A stretch of DNA of 64,000 nucleotides from an uncultured Clostridia bacterium (lineage in GTDB: Bacteria > Bacillota > Clostridia > Christensenellales > Borkfalkiaceae). The translations under genes were made by a program, and so were the position numbers. The notes under the pieces are model-generated. The model had not been told where the DNA came from. It was given only the letters and a program-made list of their open reading frames with translations, and did not search any database. How positions within the stretch are numbered: the first letter of the stretch is position 1; every line of letters starts with the position of its first letter. Shown here piece by piece: positions 8,008 through 17,279 of the stretch. The stretch covers positions 79,493 through 143,492 of the forward strand of contig CALVHH010000002.1 in the NCBI GenBank assembly GCA_944327465.1, read 5' to 3'.

Positions 8008-9162
8008 TCAGTACTCCTCATCGCGGATATAGCCGAACGCGAGCTCCGCCATCGCCCTGTATGCGCTTTCGGAGGGGTGCAGATGGTCGCCGCTGTCGTA
8101 GCCCGCGGCGAACGCCGCAGGCTCTTCGGGCGAGCGCAGCGCCCTGTCGAAATCGATGCACCCCGTTATATCGCGCCGCGAGCGCGCCCAGTCATTGAAC
8201 GCGTTGCGCAGCTCCTCGCGAAAGGGGGCATACGTGCGCCAGCCCTTTATGGGCAGCAGCGTGCCTATGTACACCTTGAGCCCGCGGTCGGCGGCAATTT
8301 TGAAGTACTCCTCCACCCCCTCCTCGAGCTGACCTGCCGAGGGCAGATCGCTCATGGGGCGGAAGGGGTTCACGTCGGTGCCGACGGGGTGGATTATGTC
8401 GTTTATCCCCTGCTGTATTATTACGGTATCGGCGCCGCTGACGGTGGATATTTCGCGTTCGAAGCGGTGCCTGCCCGAAAGCCCGTAGCTTTCGTACGTT
8501 ATGCAGCTGTATTCGCGCAGCACGCGCGTGCCGCTTGCGGCGCGGCGCACTATGGCGATGCGGTTGTAGGGGTCGTTCATACACTCCATGGCAAGGTAGT
8601 CCGCCCAGCTCTGCGCGGTTATGCTGTCGCCGTAGAGTATGACTGCGCGGTTTTCGTCCTCGGTGTACAAATCGAGCCCGCAGAAGAAATAGAACGTAGA
8701 AGTGGTGCGCGTGCGCTCCAGCGGCAGCACCTGCGAAAAGGTGCAGTCGCCCACCGAAAAGAAGCCCTTTGAAAGCGGACCGATAGCCACGACGCCCGTG
8801 CGCATGAGCGTGAACGAGCCGAGATATATGCTGACCGCGAGCACGCCCTTGGGCTTGATGCGGAAGTTTATTTCATCCGAAAATATCTCCTCGCCGGCGG
8901 GGATCGTGACGCTCTCTTCTCCGCCGAACGTGACGAGACGGGCGTTGTGAAGGCTTATTTCCCTGTCGCCCATGGCGCGGGCGAGCGTTACGCGGGTGAG
9001 CGTCACCGGTTCGGTGCCGCAGAAATTTGAAAAATGCAGGCGCACCTTCTGTCCGCCGAACGCGCAGGTGACGGGATATCTCAATGTTATATCCTTTGCG
9101 TAAGTTTCAGCCCTGTGTTCGGTTATGGAGGGCGCATTGCCCCAGACGGTCACCCATTTCAT
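8008..9162 (-). CDS. SGNH/GDSL esterase with N-terminal beta domain
   Basis: A 384-residue protein. The N-terminal ~170 residues are a beta-rich domain (repeated VTLTRV, SVTIPAGEE and similar strands). A GDSL-type hydrolase follows: block I LYGDSITAQ with the nucleophile Ser, block III GINDI, and block V DHLHPS with the Asp and His. Family members remove acetyl or other acyl groups from polysaccharides. No signal peptide is seen. Position between a GH3 glucosidase and a reductase suggests a role in degrading imported acylated oligosaccharides or glycosides. Confidence 0.85.
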   Translation of the reverse strand: MKWVTVWGNAPSITEHRAETYAKDITLRYPVTCAFGGQKVRLHFSNFCGTEPVTLTRVTLARAMGDREISLHNARLVTFGGEESVTIPAGEEIFSDEINFRIKPKGVLAVSIYLGSFTLMRTGVVAIGPLSKGFFSVGDCTFSQVLPLERTRTTSTFYFFCGLDLYTEDENRAVILYGDSITAQSWADYLAMECMNDPYNRIAIVRRAASGTRVLREYSCITYESYGLSGRHRFEREISTVSGADTVIIQQGINDIIHPVGTDVNPFRPMSDLPSAGQLEEGVEEYFKIAADRGLKVYIGTLLPIKGWRTYAPFREELRNAFNDWARSRRDITGCIDFDRALRSPEEPAAFAAGYDSGDHLHPSESAYRAMAELAFGYIRDEEY

Positions 9163-9198
9163 ATTTCAAACTCCGTTTTGCGCCGAGTGCGGCGCGTT

Positions 9199-11505
9199 TT
9201 ATCTTTTTTTGAATATCATCTTCTTCAGCCCCCTGAAGAAGCTGCCGTTGCAGGCTTCGAGAAATCCTTCTGCCTGAACTTCGTTGAACTTCATGAACAG
9301 CAAAATAAATCTTATGGGCAGGTGCACCATGGAATGCGCAAGCAGCTCGTCGCGGGAGCGGCCGTACATGCGCGATATCCACGCAAACAGTCTGGCGACC
9401 GTGCCCTTGCAGTATTTGAGGTCGTAAATTTCCGTAAGCATGCCGGCGACAAGCCGACCCTTTTCGGGCTTGCGCTTGGGCTCTTCGGGCGAGAGCCGCG
9501 CCGAAAAGTACTGTGAAAAAGTCAGCTTCTGCCCGTCAAACGCGGGCACTCTGCCGCGGACGACGGTATCGGTGAAAAAGAAGGTGCGGCTGTCGGTGCC
9601 GAGCGCCACAAGATAGCTGCCCTCCTCCTTCCAGCAGCCGGCGGGCATGTCCCACACCCTGAACGTGTAGTCGTCGAAGGGTATGCACACCCTTGCGCTG
9701 TCGCCCGCATCCAGAAACACCTTTTTAAAGCCCTTGAGTTCGGATGGGGAATGTTCGAGTTCGGCCCGCGGCGCCCTGACGTACAGCTGTACCACCGCGG
9801 CGCCGCGGCGGGCGCCGATGTTTTTGACCGTGACGGAGACGCTCTTGCCGTCGCAGACGGCGTCGGTATATTCGAAATCGGTATACGAAAGCCCGTATCC
9901 GAAGGGATATTTTACGGGTATGCCGAGCGGGTTATAGTATTTATACCCTACATATATGCCCTCGGCGTAGTCCATTTTATAGGCATGTTTGTTGTAAATT
10001 TCGTGGCAGGGAACGTCCTCTTCGCGCAGCGGATAGCTTTCGGCAAGCCGCCCCGAAGGATTTACTTCGCCAGTTAGCACGCCTACCACCGCGGCGCCGC
10101 CGCTCTGCCCGGCGAGGTGGGCGTGTATGAGCGCCGCGCACTTGTCGTCCCAACTTGTATCCACCACTCCCCCGCAGGAGAGCACGACGACTATCTTTTT
10201 GCCGAGCGCCGAAAGCTCGTTCAAAAGCGCCGTCTGCACTTGGGGCAGGCATAGATCGGCGCGGTCGGCGCTTTCGAGCTCCATGCCCTCGCCCAGCCCC
10301 ATGCACAGCACTATCGTATCCGCCGACGAGGCGAGCTTTACCGCCTCGCGGGCGAGCGCAGGATCGTGCCTGCCGTCGCGGCGGAAGCCGCGGGCGAAGC
10401 CGACGAGCTCAACTGACGAGCCGAGCATTTCATCGTATATATTGTCAAGAAAAGTGGGATTGACGAGCGAAGAACCCGCGCCCTGATAGCGGGGCGTGCG
10501 GGCAAAGTCGCCTATGAGCGCCACCCTTTCGCCAACAGCGAGGGGCAGGGCGCCTTTTTCGTTTTTGAGCAGCACAAGGCAGTTTTCGGCGCACCTGCGG
10601 GCAAAGCGCGAATGTTCCTGCCAGTCGACGTCCTTTGCGCGGACCATGTGGGCGCGCTCGGAAAATTTGAGCTGCCTTGAGATGGCGATGTCGACGAGGC
10701 GCTCGTCGAGCCTGCCCGAGCGCACCGCCTCCTCCGCCTCCGCCGGCGAAAAATTGCAGCGCGGCATTTCGAGGTCGACACCCGCACGCACGGAAGCCGC
10801 CTTGTCGTAAGTGCCGCCCCAGTCCGATACGACGAGCCCGTCGAAGCCCCATTCGCCGCGCAGTATGTCGTTTACAAGCCGTCTGCTCGAATTGCAGTAG
10901 GTGCCGTTGACCTTGTTGTAAGCCGTCATCACGGCGGCGGGGCGCCCCTCCTTTACGGCTATTTCGAAGCCGGTGAGGTAGGTCTCGCGCAGAGTCTGTT
11001 CGTCGACGCGGCAATCGTAGACCATGCGACCGCGCTCGCGCGAGTTGACGGCATAGTGCTTTATGCACGCAGCCGTGCCGTTGCGCTGAATGCCCTGCAC
11101 ATATGCCGCGGCAAACCGACCCGAAAGATAGGCGTCTTCCGAAAAGTATTCAAAATTCCTGCCGCACTTGGGGCTGCGCTTTATGTTGAGCCCGGGACCG
11201 AGCACCATGTTTACGCCCATAAACGCCGCCTCGGCGCCAAGATATGCGCCCAGCTCTTCGCCCAGTTCGACATCCCAGCTGCTCGCCATGGCTGCAGCCG
11301 TGGGAAAGCACGTTGAAGGGCAGGAAGTGCCTATGCCGAGGTGGTTGGGCATCCTGTCCTGCACCCTGAGCCCGTGCGGACCATCGGAAAGCGTGGCGGA
11401 CTGCATGCCGATATCCGCGCACTCGGCGGACTGCCAGAACGCGGAACCCGTTAAAAGACGACATTTGGTGGATAAATCGAGTTGCTCAATACTTTTTTTA
11501 GGCAT
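9199..11505 (-). CDS. Glycoside hydrolase family 3 (beta-glucosidase type)
   Basis: A 768-residue GH3 enzyme. The N-terminal TIM barrel carries SDGPHGLR (40-47), the KHYAVNSRERGR substrate loop (149-160) and the nucleophile Asp in VVSDWGG (about 228). An alpha/beta sandwich and a C-terminal fibronectin-III-like domain (KNIGARRGAAVVQLYV) follow. The last ~100 residues form an extra helical tail. No signal peptide means cytosolic hydrolysis of imported beta-glycosides. It is the first gene of the operon, 36 bases before the esterase. Confidence 0.92.
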   Translation of the reverse strand: MPKKSIEQLDLSTKCRLLTGSAFWQSAECADIGMQSATLSDGPHGLRVQDRMPNHLGIGTSCPSTCFPTAAAMASSWDVELGEELGAYLGAEAAFMGVNMVLGPGLNIKRSPKCGRNFEYFSEDAYLSGRFAAAYVQGIQRNGTAACIKHYAVNSRERGRMVYDCRVDEQTLRETYLTGFEIAVKEGRPAAVMTAYNKVNGTYCNSSRRLVNDILRGEWGFDGLVVSDWGGTYDKAASVRAGVDLEMPRCNFSPAEAEEAVRSGRLDERLVDIAISRQLKFSERAHMVRAKDVDWQEHSRFARRCAENCLVLLKNEKGALPLAVGERVALIGDFARTPRYQGAGSSLVNPTFLDNIYDEMLGSSVELVGFARGFRRDGRHDPALAREAVKLASSADTIVLCMGLGEGMELESADRADLCLPQVQTALLNELSALGKKIVVVLSCGGVVDTSWDDKCAALIHAHLAGQSGGAAVVGVLTGEVNPSGRLAESYPLREEDVPCHEIYNKHAYKMDYAEGIYVGYKYYNPLGIPVKYPFGYGLSYTDFEYTDAVCDGKSVSVTVKNIGARRGAAVVQLYVRAPRAELEHSPSELKGFKKVFLDAGDSARVCIPFDDYTFRVWDMPAGCWKEEGSYLVALGTDSRTFFFTDTVVRGRVPAFDGQKLTFSQYFSARLSPEEPKRKPEKGRLVAGMLTEIYDLKYCKGTVARLFAWISRMYGRSRDELLAHSMVHLPIRFILLFMKFNEVQAEGFLEACNGSFFRGLKKMIFKKR

Positions 11506-11566
11506 ATTTTTGTTAAAGCGGCGGGGTAAAGCCGTGCTCCGTTCCGCCCGTTTAATCGACTACGAC

Positions 11567-11595
11567 ATTATATCACCTTTTTGCGTCGTTTGCAA
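11567..11595 (-). promoter_or_regulatory. Promoter of the GH3 operon
   Basis: On the minus strand TTGCAA (11590-11595), 17 bases, then TATAAT (11567-11572), about 60 bases before the glucosidase start. Confidence 0.75.
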
Positions 11596-11685
11596 CACAT
11601 TGCACCATAAAAATGGCGCCCCTGCAAGGTTTTGCGCGGCGGCTGTGCACATGAAAATATTTTGGCGGAAAAATTTTAAAAACCC

Positions 11686-11714
11686 TTGACAGAATGCGCG
11701 ATAAATGTTATCAT
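11686..11714 (+). promoter_or_regulatory. Rubrerythrin promoter
   Basis: Consensus TTGACA at 11686-11691, 17-base spacer, TATCAT at 11709-11714. Confidence 0.85.
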
Positions 11715-11724
11715 ATATGTAACA

Positions 11725-11743
11725 ATTAAGATTTAATCTTAAT
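11725..11743 (+). promoter_or_regulatory. Operator-like palindrome at the rubrerythrin start site
   Basis: ATTAAGAT and ATCTTAAT form an 8-bp inverted repeat with a 3-base centre, placed over the expected transcription start. Its AT-rich symmetry and position suit a Fur/PerR-type repressor, which often controls rubrerythrin; the exact regulator is inferred. Confidence 0.5.
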
Positions 11744-11761
11744 AAATAAAGGAGAACCGAT

Positions 11762-12310
11762 ATGGCGGAAAAGAAGAACATTTATGCAGGCACCAAGACG
11801 GAAAAGAACCTTTGGGAAGCTTTTGCAGGCGAAAGCCAGGCGAGGAACAAGTACACCTACTTTGCCTCGGTAGCCAAGAAGGCGGGCTATGAGCAGATAG
11901 CCGAAATATTTTTAAAGACTGCCGACAACGAAAAGGAGCACGCAAAGCTGTGGTTCAAGCACCTGGGCGGCGTGGGCACCGTTGAAGAGAACCTTGCGGC
12001 TGCCGCCGAAGGCGAAAACTTTGAATGGACGGATATGTACGACAGAATGGCTAAAGAGGCCGAAGAAGAGGGATTCACGGCGCTTGCCGCACAGTTCCGC
12101 GGCGTGGCTGCCATTGAAAAGACGCACGAAGAGCGCTACAGGGCGCTGCTTAAAAATGTTGAAACCAAGAGCGTATTCGAAAAGTCGGGCGTTCAGGTGT
12201 GGGAATGCCGCAACTGCGGACACATTGTAGTGGGCACTTCCGCCCCCGCCGTCTGCCCCGTTTGCGCTCATCCCCAGGCTTACTTTGAAGTGAGAAAGGA
12301 AAATTATTAA
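11762..12310 (+). CDS. rbr: Rubrerythrin
   Basis: A 182-residue non-haem iron peroxidase that reduces hydrogen peroxide in anaerobes. The N-terminal four-helix di-iron domain has [11 protein letters not shown] and the second Glu/His cluster [10 protein letters not shown] and [11 protein letters not shown]. The C-terminal rubredoxin-like domain has the Cys4 iron site CRNCG...[18 protein letters not shown] lies upstream, with a strong promoter and an operator-like palindrome. It is monocistronic, ending in a textbook terminator. Confidence 0.95.
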   Translation: MAEKKNIYAGTKTEKNLWEAFAGESQARNKYTYFASVAKKAGYEQIAEIFLKTADNEKEHAKLWFKHLGGVGTVEENLAAAAEGENFEWTDMYDRMAKEAEEEGFTALAAQFRGVAAIEKTHEERYRALLKNVETKSVFEKSGVQVWECRNCGHIVVGTSAPAVCPVCAHPQAYFEVRKENY

Positions 12311-12326
12311 TTTTTAAAAGATTTTT

Positions 12327-12368
12327 AACGCGTATTGTGCATAGAAGCACGATACGCGTTATTTTTTG
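12327..12368 (+). terminator. Rubrerythrin terminator
   Basis: A 14-bp stem (12327-12340 with 12347-12360) with loop ATAGAA, followed by ATTTTTTG: a classic intrinsic terminator. Confidence 0.9.
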
Positions 12369-12389
12369 AAATTCTTCCACATCCGCCCT

Positions 12390-12592
12390 GGTCGACTGCA
12401 CCGATAATCCTCCCTTTTGTCGCAGCGCGAATGCGCCGAGATTTCTCCGCGCGCTCGGCTTTCAGCCCCGCTTGGTCGAAACGACAAAAGGGACGGGCTC
12501 TTCGAAACGACAAAAGGGGAAGCGCGGTCGACCTGCCAACACTGTCATTTCGAGCGCAGTCGAGAAATCTAACTATACGGCGCGGTCGACCG
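12390..12592. repeat. Interspersed repeat family B copy
   Basis: Bounded by GGTCGAC on both sides, with an AGATTTCTC arm, TTGGTCGAAACGACAAA and then GTCATTTCGAGCGCAGTCG and GAGAAATCT. The arms are inverted relative to one another, so the whole unit can fold back on itself. It fills the gap between rubrerythrin and glyA. Confidence 0.8.
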
Positions 12593-12637
12593 AAGAGCGG
12601 CTCATATAGAGACCGCCGGCAACTCGGCGCACGCAGA

Positions 12638-12672
12638 AAATGCGGCGGCGAGCCGTGCTCGCCGCCGCATTT
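12638..12672 (-). terminator. glyA terminator hairpin
   Basis: A 16-bp perfect stem with a 3-base loop; on the minus strand it ends in ATTTTC. Confidence 0.7.
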
Positions 12673-12745
12673 AAATTAAAGGAGTTAAATGAAGCATATA
12701 ACGTATATTCAAAAGTTATAAAGCGTCACGCCTGATTGAGGGCGC

Positions 12746-13996
12746 TCAATCGACGCAATCGGCATACAGAGGGAAGTCGGCGCAGAGCTTTGCCACCTCT
12801 GCGGTGACGTATTCGAAGGCGCCCTCCCTCTCCTCTATTACCTTGGTTATGAGCTGCGCAATCTTGCGCGCTTCGGGCTCCTTCATGCCGCGGCTGGTCA
12901 TTGCGGGCGTGCCTAAGCGTATGCCCGAAGTGACGAATGGCTTTTGGGTATCGAAGGGTATGGCGTTTTTGTTGACGGTTATGTGCACTTCGTCGAGCAT
13001 CTTTTCGAGCTCCTTGCCCGTCATGCCCTTGGATGTGAGGTCGAGAAGTATGAGGTGATTGTCCGTACCGCCCGAAACCATGTTCACGCCGAGGGCGGAA
13101 AACTCTTGAGCCATGGCTTTGGCGTTTGCTACTATCTGCTGCTGGTATGCCTTGAACGAGGGCTGAAGCGCTTCCTTGAAGGCGACTGCCTTTGCGGCTA
13201 TTATGTGCATTAAGGGTCCGCCCTGTATTCCGGGGAACACCGCCTTATCTATCGCCTTGCCGTACTCCTCCTTGCACATTATGACGCCGCCGCGGGGACC
13301 GCGGAGAGTCTTGTGCGTGGTCGTGGTCACAAAGTCGGCATAGGGCACGGGCGAAGGATGCAGTCCCGCCGCGACGAGCCCGGCTATGTGGGCTATATCC
13401 ACCATCATATACGCCCCAACCTTGTCGCAGATAGCGCGTATGCGCTCGAAGTCGATCACTCGAGGATAGGCGCTGGCGCCCGAAATTATCATCTTGGGCT
13501 TGCACTCCACGGCTATCCTTTCCATCTCATCGTAGTCGATGGTCTGCGTGTCCCTGTCTACGCCGTATGGCACTATGTTGAAGTACTTGCCCGAAATATT
13601 GACGGGCGAGCCGTGCGAAAGGTGCCCGCCGTGGGCGAGATTCATGCCCATTACCGTGTCGCCGGGAGAGAGCATTGCAAAGAATACTGCAAGGTTTGCG
13701 CTGGCGCCCGAGTGGGGCTGCACGTTGCAGTACTCGCAGCCGAAGAGCTGCTTTACGCGGCTGCGGGCGAGGTCTTCGGCGATATCGACAAACTGACAGC
13801 CGCCGTAGTAGCGATGCCCGGGATAGCCTTCGGCATATTTATTGGTGAGATGGCTGCCCGCCGCAGCCATTACCGCGGGAGAGACAAAGTTTTCGCTGGC
13901 GATGAGCTCTATGTTGCCCTGCTGGCGGGAAAGTTCGAGCTTCAAAGCTTCGGCAATTTCGGGATCGGTGCGTTCGATTAGCGAGATGTCTATCAT
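12746..13996 (-). CDS. glyA: Serine hydroxymethyltransferase
   Basis: A PLP enzyme that interconverts serine and glycine and loads one-carbon units onto tetrahydrofolate. It is 416 residues, typical. The PLP lysine is in [14 protein letters not shown]; other signatures are [13 protein letters not shown] and [14 protein letters not shown] 13996 has GGAG eight bases upstream; a longer start lacks an SD. It is monocistronic, with its own promoter and terminator. With serC-serA in the same window the serine-glycine-C1 route is partly complete. Confidence 0.97.
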   Translation of the reverse strand: MIDISLIERTDPEIAEALKLELSRQQGNIELIASENFVSPAVMAAAGSHLTNKYAEGYPGHRYYGGCQFVDIAEDLARSRVKQLFGCEYCNVQPHSGASANLAVFFAMLSPGDTVMGMNLAHGGHLSHGSPVNISGKYFNIVPYGVDRDTQTIDYDEMERIAVECKPKMIISGASAYPRVIDFERIRAICDKVGAYMMVDIAHIAGLVAAGLHPSPVPYADFVTTTTHKTLRGPRGGVIMCKEEYGKAIDKAVFPGIQGGPLMHIIAAKAVAFKEALQPSFKAYQQQIVANAKAMAQEFSALGVNMVSGGTDNHLILLDLTSKGMTGKELEKMLDEVHITVNKNAIPFDTQKPFVTSGIRLGTPAMTSRGMKEPEARKIAQLITKVIEEREGAFEYVTAEVAKLCADFPLYADCVD

Positions 13997-14028
13997 TAAT
14001 TTTCTCCGTAATTTATATTTATGCAATA

Positions 14029-14057
14029 ATTATAGCACATATTTTGCAAATATACAA
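14029..14057 (-). promoter_or_regulatory. glyA promoter
   Basis: TTGTAT (14052-14057), 17 bases, TATAAT (14029-14034) on the minus strand. The short leader leaves no room for a glycine riboswitch. Confidence 0.6.
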
Positions 14058-14133
14058 TGGTTTGAATATAAATCGATTAAAAAATTTGCGGTGCGCACTG
14101 CCGCACGGCATACTTGGCGCGGGGGCATACGGC

Positions 14134-14180
14134 AAAAAACCGCAGCGGCGGGCGCCTGAAAGGCGCCCGCCGCTGCGGTT
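14134..14180 (-). terminator. hisS-trxA terminator
   Basis: A 20-bp perfect stem (14138-14157 with 14161-14180, 3-base loop) followed on the minus strand by four further Ts after the terminal TT of the stem. Confidence 0.9.
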
Positions 14181-14206
14181 CACATAATTTTAACTTTGCC
14201 TGACTA

Positions 14207-14521
14207 TCAGATATTGCCGTTGAGGAACTCTTCAAACTCGCCCTTGGGCATGAATCCTAAGGACTTTGCGGCAATTTCGCCGTTCTTGAACACGGCGATG
14301 AAGGGTATGGACATAACGCCGTAGCGCACGGCGAGGTCGGCGCACTCATCGACGTCCACCTTTATAAAGACAGCCCTGTCTGCAAATTTTTCGCTCATCT
14401 GCTCGAACACGGGCGCGAGCATTTTGCAGGGACCGCACCACGTGGCAAAGAAGTCGCATACAACGGGCTTTTCGCCCTTGAGCAATTCATCGAAACGTAC
14501 GGAGTTTACTTTTTCAGCCAT
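14207..14521 (-). CDS. trxA: Thioredoxin
   Basis: A 104-residue protein-disulfide reductant with the active site FFATWCGPCKM and the cis-Pro loop MSIPF. The start codon lies inside the last codons of hisS (8-base overlap), so the two are translationally coupled. SD AAAGGAGAA is in the hisS end. Coupling with histidyl-tRNA synthetase is unusual but may simply be operonic. Confidence 0.93.
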   Translation of the reverse strand: MAEKVNSVRFDELLKGEKPVVCDFFATWCGPCKMLAPVFEQMSEKFADRAVFIKVDVDECADLAVRYGVMSIPFIAVFKNGEIAAKSLGFMPKGEFEEFLNGNI

Positions 14522-15779
14522 TGTTTTGTTCTCCTTTTTTTAAATAGTTACAAATTTCGCCGAACGGCAGCTTTACGCTGCTGCCATCGGACATTTTTTT
14601 GAGGTTGACGGCGCCTTCTGCAAGCTCGTTTTCGCCGATGACCGCCACATATCTTGCGCCCAATTTATCGGCGTACTTTAACTGCGCCTTTACCGAGCGC
14701 TCCATTAAGTCGCACTCGGCGGAGATATCCTGCCGCCTGAGCGCGGCGACGAGCGAAAGCGCCCTGGTGCGGCTGGCTTTGTCCATGCCCGCGACGTATA
14801 TATCGGGGACGGGCGCCGCGGGAAACTGCACGCCCGTGTTCTCCATGAGGAGCAGCAGCCTTTCGAGCCCCGCGGCAAAGCCTACGGCGGGAGTTGAAGG
14901 TCCGCCCAGCCCGGCAATGAGACCGTCGTATCTGCCGCCGGCGCACACGGTGCCCTGGGCGCCTATACTGTCCGAAACGAACTCGAATACGGTGCGGGTA
15001 TAGTAGTCCAACCCCCTGACTATGTTGGGGTCGACCACGTATTCGATGCCCGAAGCGGCGAGGAGCTCTTTAACTTTTTGGAAGTGCGCGGCGCAGTCGG
15101 GGCAGAGGTAGTCTAAAATTTTCGGCGCTCCCGCCGTTATCGCCTTGCAGCCCTCCTCCTTGCAGTCGAGCATTCTCAAAGGGTTCTTTTCGAACCTTTC
15201 GCGGCAGGTGGCACACATTTCGCCCAGGCGTGGTCTGAAATATTCCTTGAGCGCAGCGTTATACCCGGCGCGGCAGGCGGGGCAGCCTATAGAATTGAGG
15301 CGAAGCTGTGCACTTATACCCAGCTTTTGCAAAAACGCCGATGCGGCGAATATCGCTTCGACGTCTGCCGAAGGTGCAGGCGAGCCGTATATTTCCACGC
15401 CGAACTGGTGGAATTCACGCAATCTGCCCGCCTGAGGGCGCTCGTAGCGGTAGCAGGGCGTTATATAGTACGACTTCATGGGCAGCGGGCTGGATGCGAG
15501 ACCGTTTTCAATGAACATTCTGGCGACGCCCGCGGTGCCTTCGGGCTTGAGCGTCACCGAACGCCCGCCCTTATCCAAAAATGTGTACATCTCCTTGTTG
15601 ACTATATCGGTGGTGTCGCCCACGCCGCGGGCAAACAGCTCGGTATGCTCGAACACGGGGGTGCGGACTTCGTTTATATTGAACTGCCTTGCCGTTTTTC
15701 TTGCGCAGTCTTCGATAAACTGCCACTTATATGCCTGCGAAGGCAATACGTCTTTTGTTCCCTTGGGTATATTTATCAT
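14514..15779 (-). CDS. hisS: Histidyl-tRNA synthetase
   Basis: A class II synthetase of 421 residues that charges tRNA-His. Motif 2 is YRYERPQAGRLREFHQFG, the histidine-A motif GLDYYTRTVFE is present, and the C-terminal anticodon-binding domain starts near residue 325 (PDIYVAG). An insertion with several CxxC pairs (CPAC, CATC, CPDC) probably binds zinc, as seen in many clostridial HisRS. SD GAGGA precedes ATG 15779. No T-box leader is visible upstream. Confidence 0.96.
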   Translation of the reverse strand: MINIPKGTKDVLPSQAYKWQFIEDCARKTARQFNINEVRTPVFEHTELFARGVGDTTDIVNKEMYTFLDKGGRSVTLKPEGTAGVARMFIENGLASSPLPMKSYYITPCYRYERPQAGRLREFHQFGVEIYGSPAPSADVEAIFAASAFLQKLGISAQLRLNSIGCPACRAGYNAALKEYFRPRLGEMCATCRERFEKNPLRMLDCKEEGCKAITAGAPKILDYLCPDCAAHFQKVKELLAASGIEYVVDPNIVRGLDYYTRTVFEFVSDSIGAQGTVCAGGRYDGLIAGLGGPSTPAVGFAAGLERLLLLMENTGVQFPAAPVPDIYVAGMDKASRTRALSLVAALRRQDISAECDLMERSVKAQLKYADKLGARYVAVIGENELAEGAVNLKKMSDGSSVKLPFGEICNYLKKGEQNNG

Positions 15780-15892
15780 AATATCCTCACAAATTTATGC
15801 GCAGCAACGGCGCAGAAAGTATATACGATTTAAAATTTTTTTCTGTTATCGCTTATGGGCGCAAGCGCAAAATCAATGCGCGGGCACAAAAA

Positions 15893-17227
15893 TCATTCCG
15901 AGGCAAAGCCCGTTACTTTCAGGTGCTTTTTGCCGCCGCACACCTGCATGAGTTTGCCGATGTGTTCATCGACGTACTTTTTGTTGATTTCCACCGTGAC
16001 GAGAGGATAGTCGTTGCCGCCGGCTTCGAACGAAATATCTTCAAGAAGATATTCCATTACCGTGTGCAGGCGGCGGGCGCCGATATCTTCGCTCGTTTCG
16101 TTGAGCTCTTCGGCGACTTCGGCTATGCGCTCGATGGCGTCCTGCTTGAACTGAAGGTCGATGTTGTCTACGCCAAGCAGGGCGGCGTACTGCATGGTTA
16201 TTGCATTGTGCGTCTGCGTCAAAATGTTGACGAAGTCCTGCTTTTTTAAGCTGTTCAGCTCGACGAGCACGGGGAAGCGCCCCAAAAATTCGGGTATCAA
16301 GTCTTCCACCTTTGAAACGTGGAAGGCGCCCGCCGCAATGAACAGAATGTAGTCCGTCTTTACGGGACCGTACTTTGTCATTACGGTGCAGCCCTCTACG
16401 ATGGGCAATATGTCGCGCTGAACGCCCTCACGCGAGACGTCGGGTCCGCCCCCGCGGGAGCCGCCGGCTATTTTGTCTATCTCGTCTATGAAGATTATGC
16501 CGTCGTTTTCGGCGCGGCGAATGGCTTCGGTCTGGACGGAGTCGTTGTCGATGAGCTTATCCGCCTCCTCGGCGATGAGCAGATTTTTGGCTTCGCGCAC
16601 GGTCATGCGCCTCTTCTTTTTGCGGTTCATGCCCAGCGAACCGAAAACCGAGCCCAAATCTATGGCGGCGCCCTGACCGGGCGAAAGTTCGAGAGGCTTG
16701 GGATTATCGGAAACTTCCACCTCTATCATGGTGGCGTCGTACTTGCCCGCGTGGATGTCGTCGACGAGGTTGTTTTCGAACACCTCGCGGGAAAATTCGC
16801 CGCGCTCGTCCTTCTTCATTTCGGCGAGCACCTTGGCTATCCTGCGTTCGGCTATCGCCGTGGCTTTATAGGATACCTCCTGCGTCTTTTCCTCCTTTAC
16901 GAGGCGCATCGCACATTCGGCAAGGTCGCGCACCATGCTCTCAACGTCGCGGCCGACGTAGCCGACTTCGGTGTACTTTGTAGCTTCAACCTTTAAAAAG
17001 GGCGCCTTTACGAGCTTTGCGAGCCTCCTGGCTATCTCAGTCTTGCCGACGCCGGTGGGACCCTTCATTATTATGTTCTTGGGCGTGACTTCCTCCCTGA
17101 GTTCGGGGGAGAGCTGCGCCCTGCGATAGCGGTTGCGAAGGGCTATGGCGACAGCCTTTTTGGCTTCGTCCTGACCTATTATATATTTATTTAATTCGTG
17201 TACCGTCTGTTTGGGTGTGAGATCCAT
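15893..17227 (-). CDS. hslU: HslU-family AAA+ ATPase lacking the HslV-docking tail
   Basis: HslU normally unfolds proteins and feeds them to the HslV peptidase. This 444-residue copy has Walker A GPTGVGKT (56-63), the pore loop GYVG (89-92), Walker B FIDEIDKI and the arginine-rich C-domain. The family ends in a conserved RFIL-type tail that inserts into HslV; here the end is CGGKKHLKVTGFASE, and no other frame restores the usual tail. Only 52 bases separate it from trmFO, where hslV usually lies in this gene order, and no hslV is present. It is therefore intact as an ATPase but probably partnerless, or paired with a divergent protease. Confidence 0.92.
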   Translation of the reverse strand: MDLTPKQTVHELNKYIIGQDEAKKAVAIALRNRYRRAQLSPELREEVTPKNIIMKGPTGVGKTEIARRLAKLVKAPFLKVEATKYTEVGYVGRDVESMVRDLAECAMRLVKEEKTQEVSYKATAIAERRIAKVLAEMKKDERGEFSREVFENNLVDDIHAGKYDATMIEVEVSDNPKPLELSPGQGAAIDLGSVFGSLGMNRKKKRRMTVREAKNLLIAEEADKLIDNDSVQTEAIRRAENDGIIFIDEIDKIAGGSRGGGPDVSREGVQRDILPIVEGCTVMTKYGPVKTDYILFIAAGAFHVSKVEDLIPEFLGRFPVLVELNSLKKQDFVNILTQTHNAITMQYAALLGVDNIDLQFKQDAIERIAEVAEELNETSEDIGARRLHTVMEYLLEDISFEAGGNDYPLVTVEINKKYVDEHIGKLMQVCGGKKHLKVTGFASE

Positions 17228-17279
17228 ACATTCTCCTTGGCGCGCTCCGCAAGCATGCCGCCGCGGCGTGCCGCCATTA

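Noticed and set aside
13997-14160. Glycine riboswitch upstream of glyA
   Set aside because: The predicted start site leaves too short a leader, and no tandem aptamer motif is present.
15780-15892. T-box leader before hisS
   Set aside because: No AGGGTGGNACCGCG core or specifier stem is visible.
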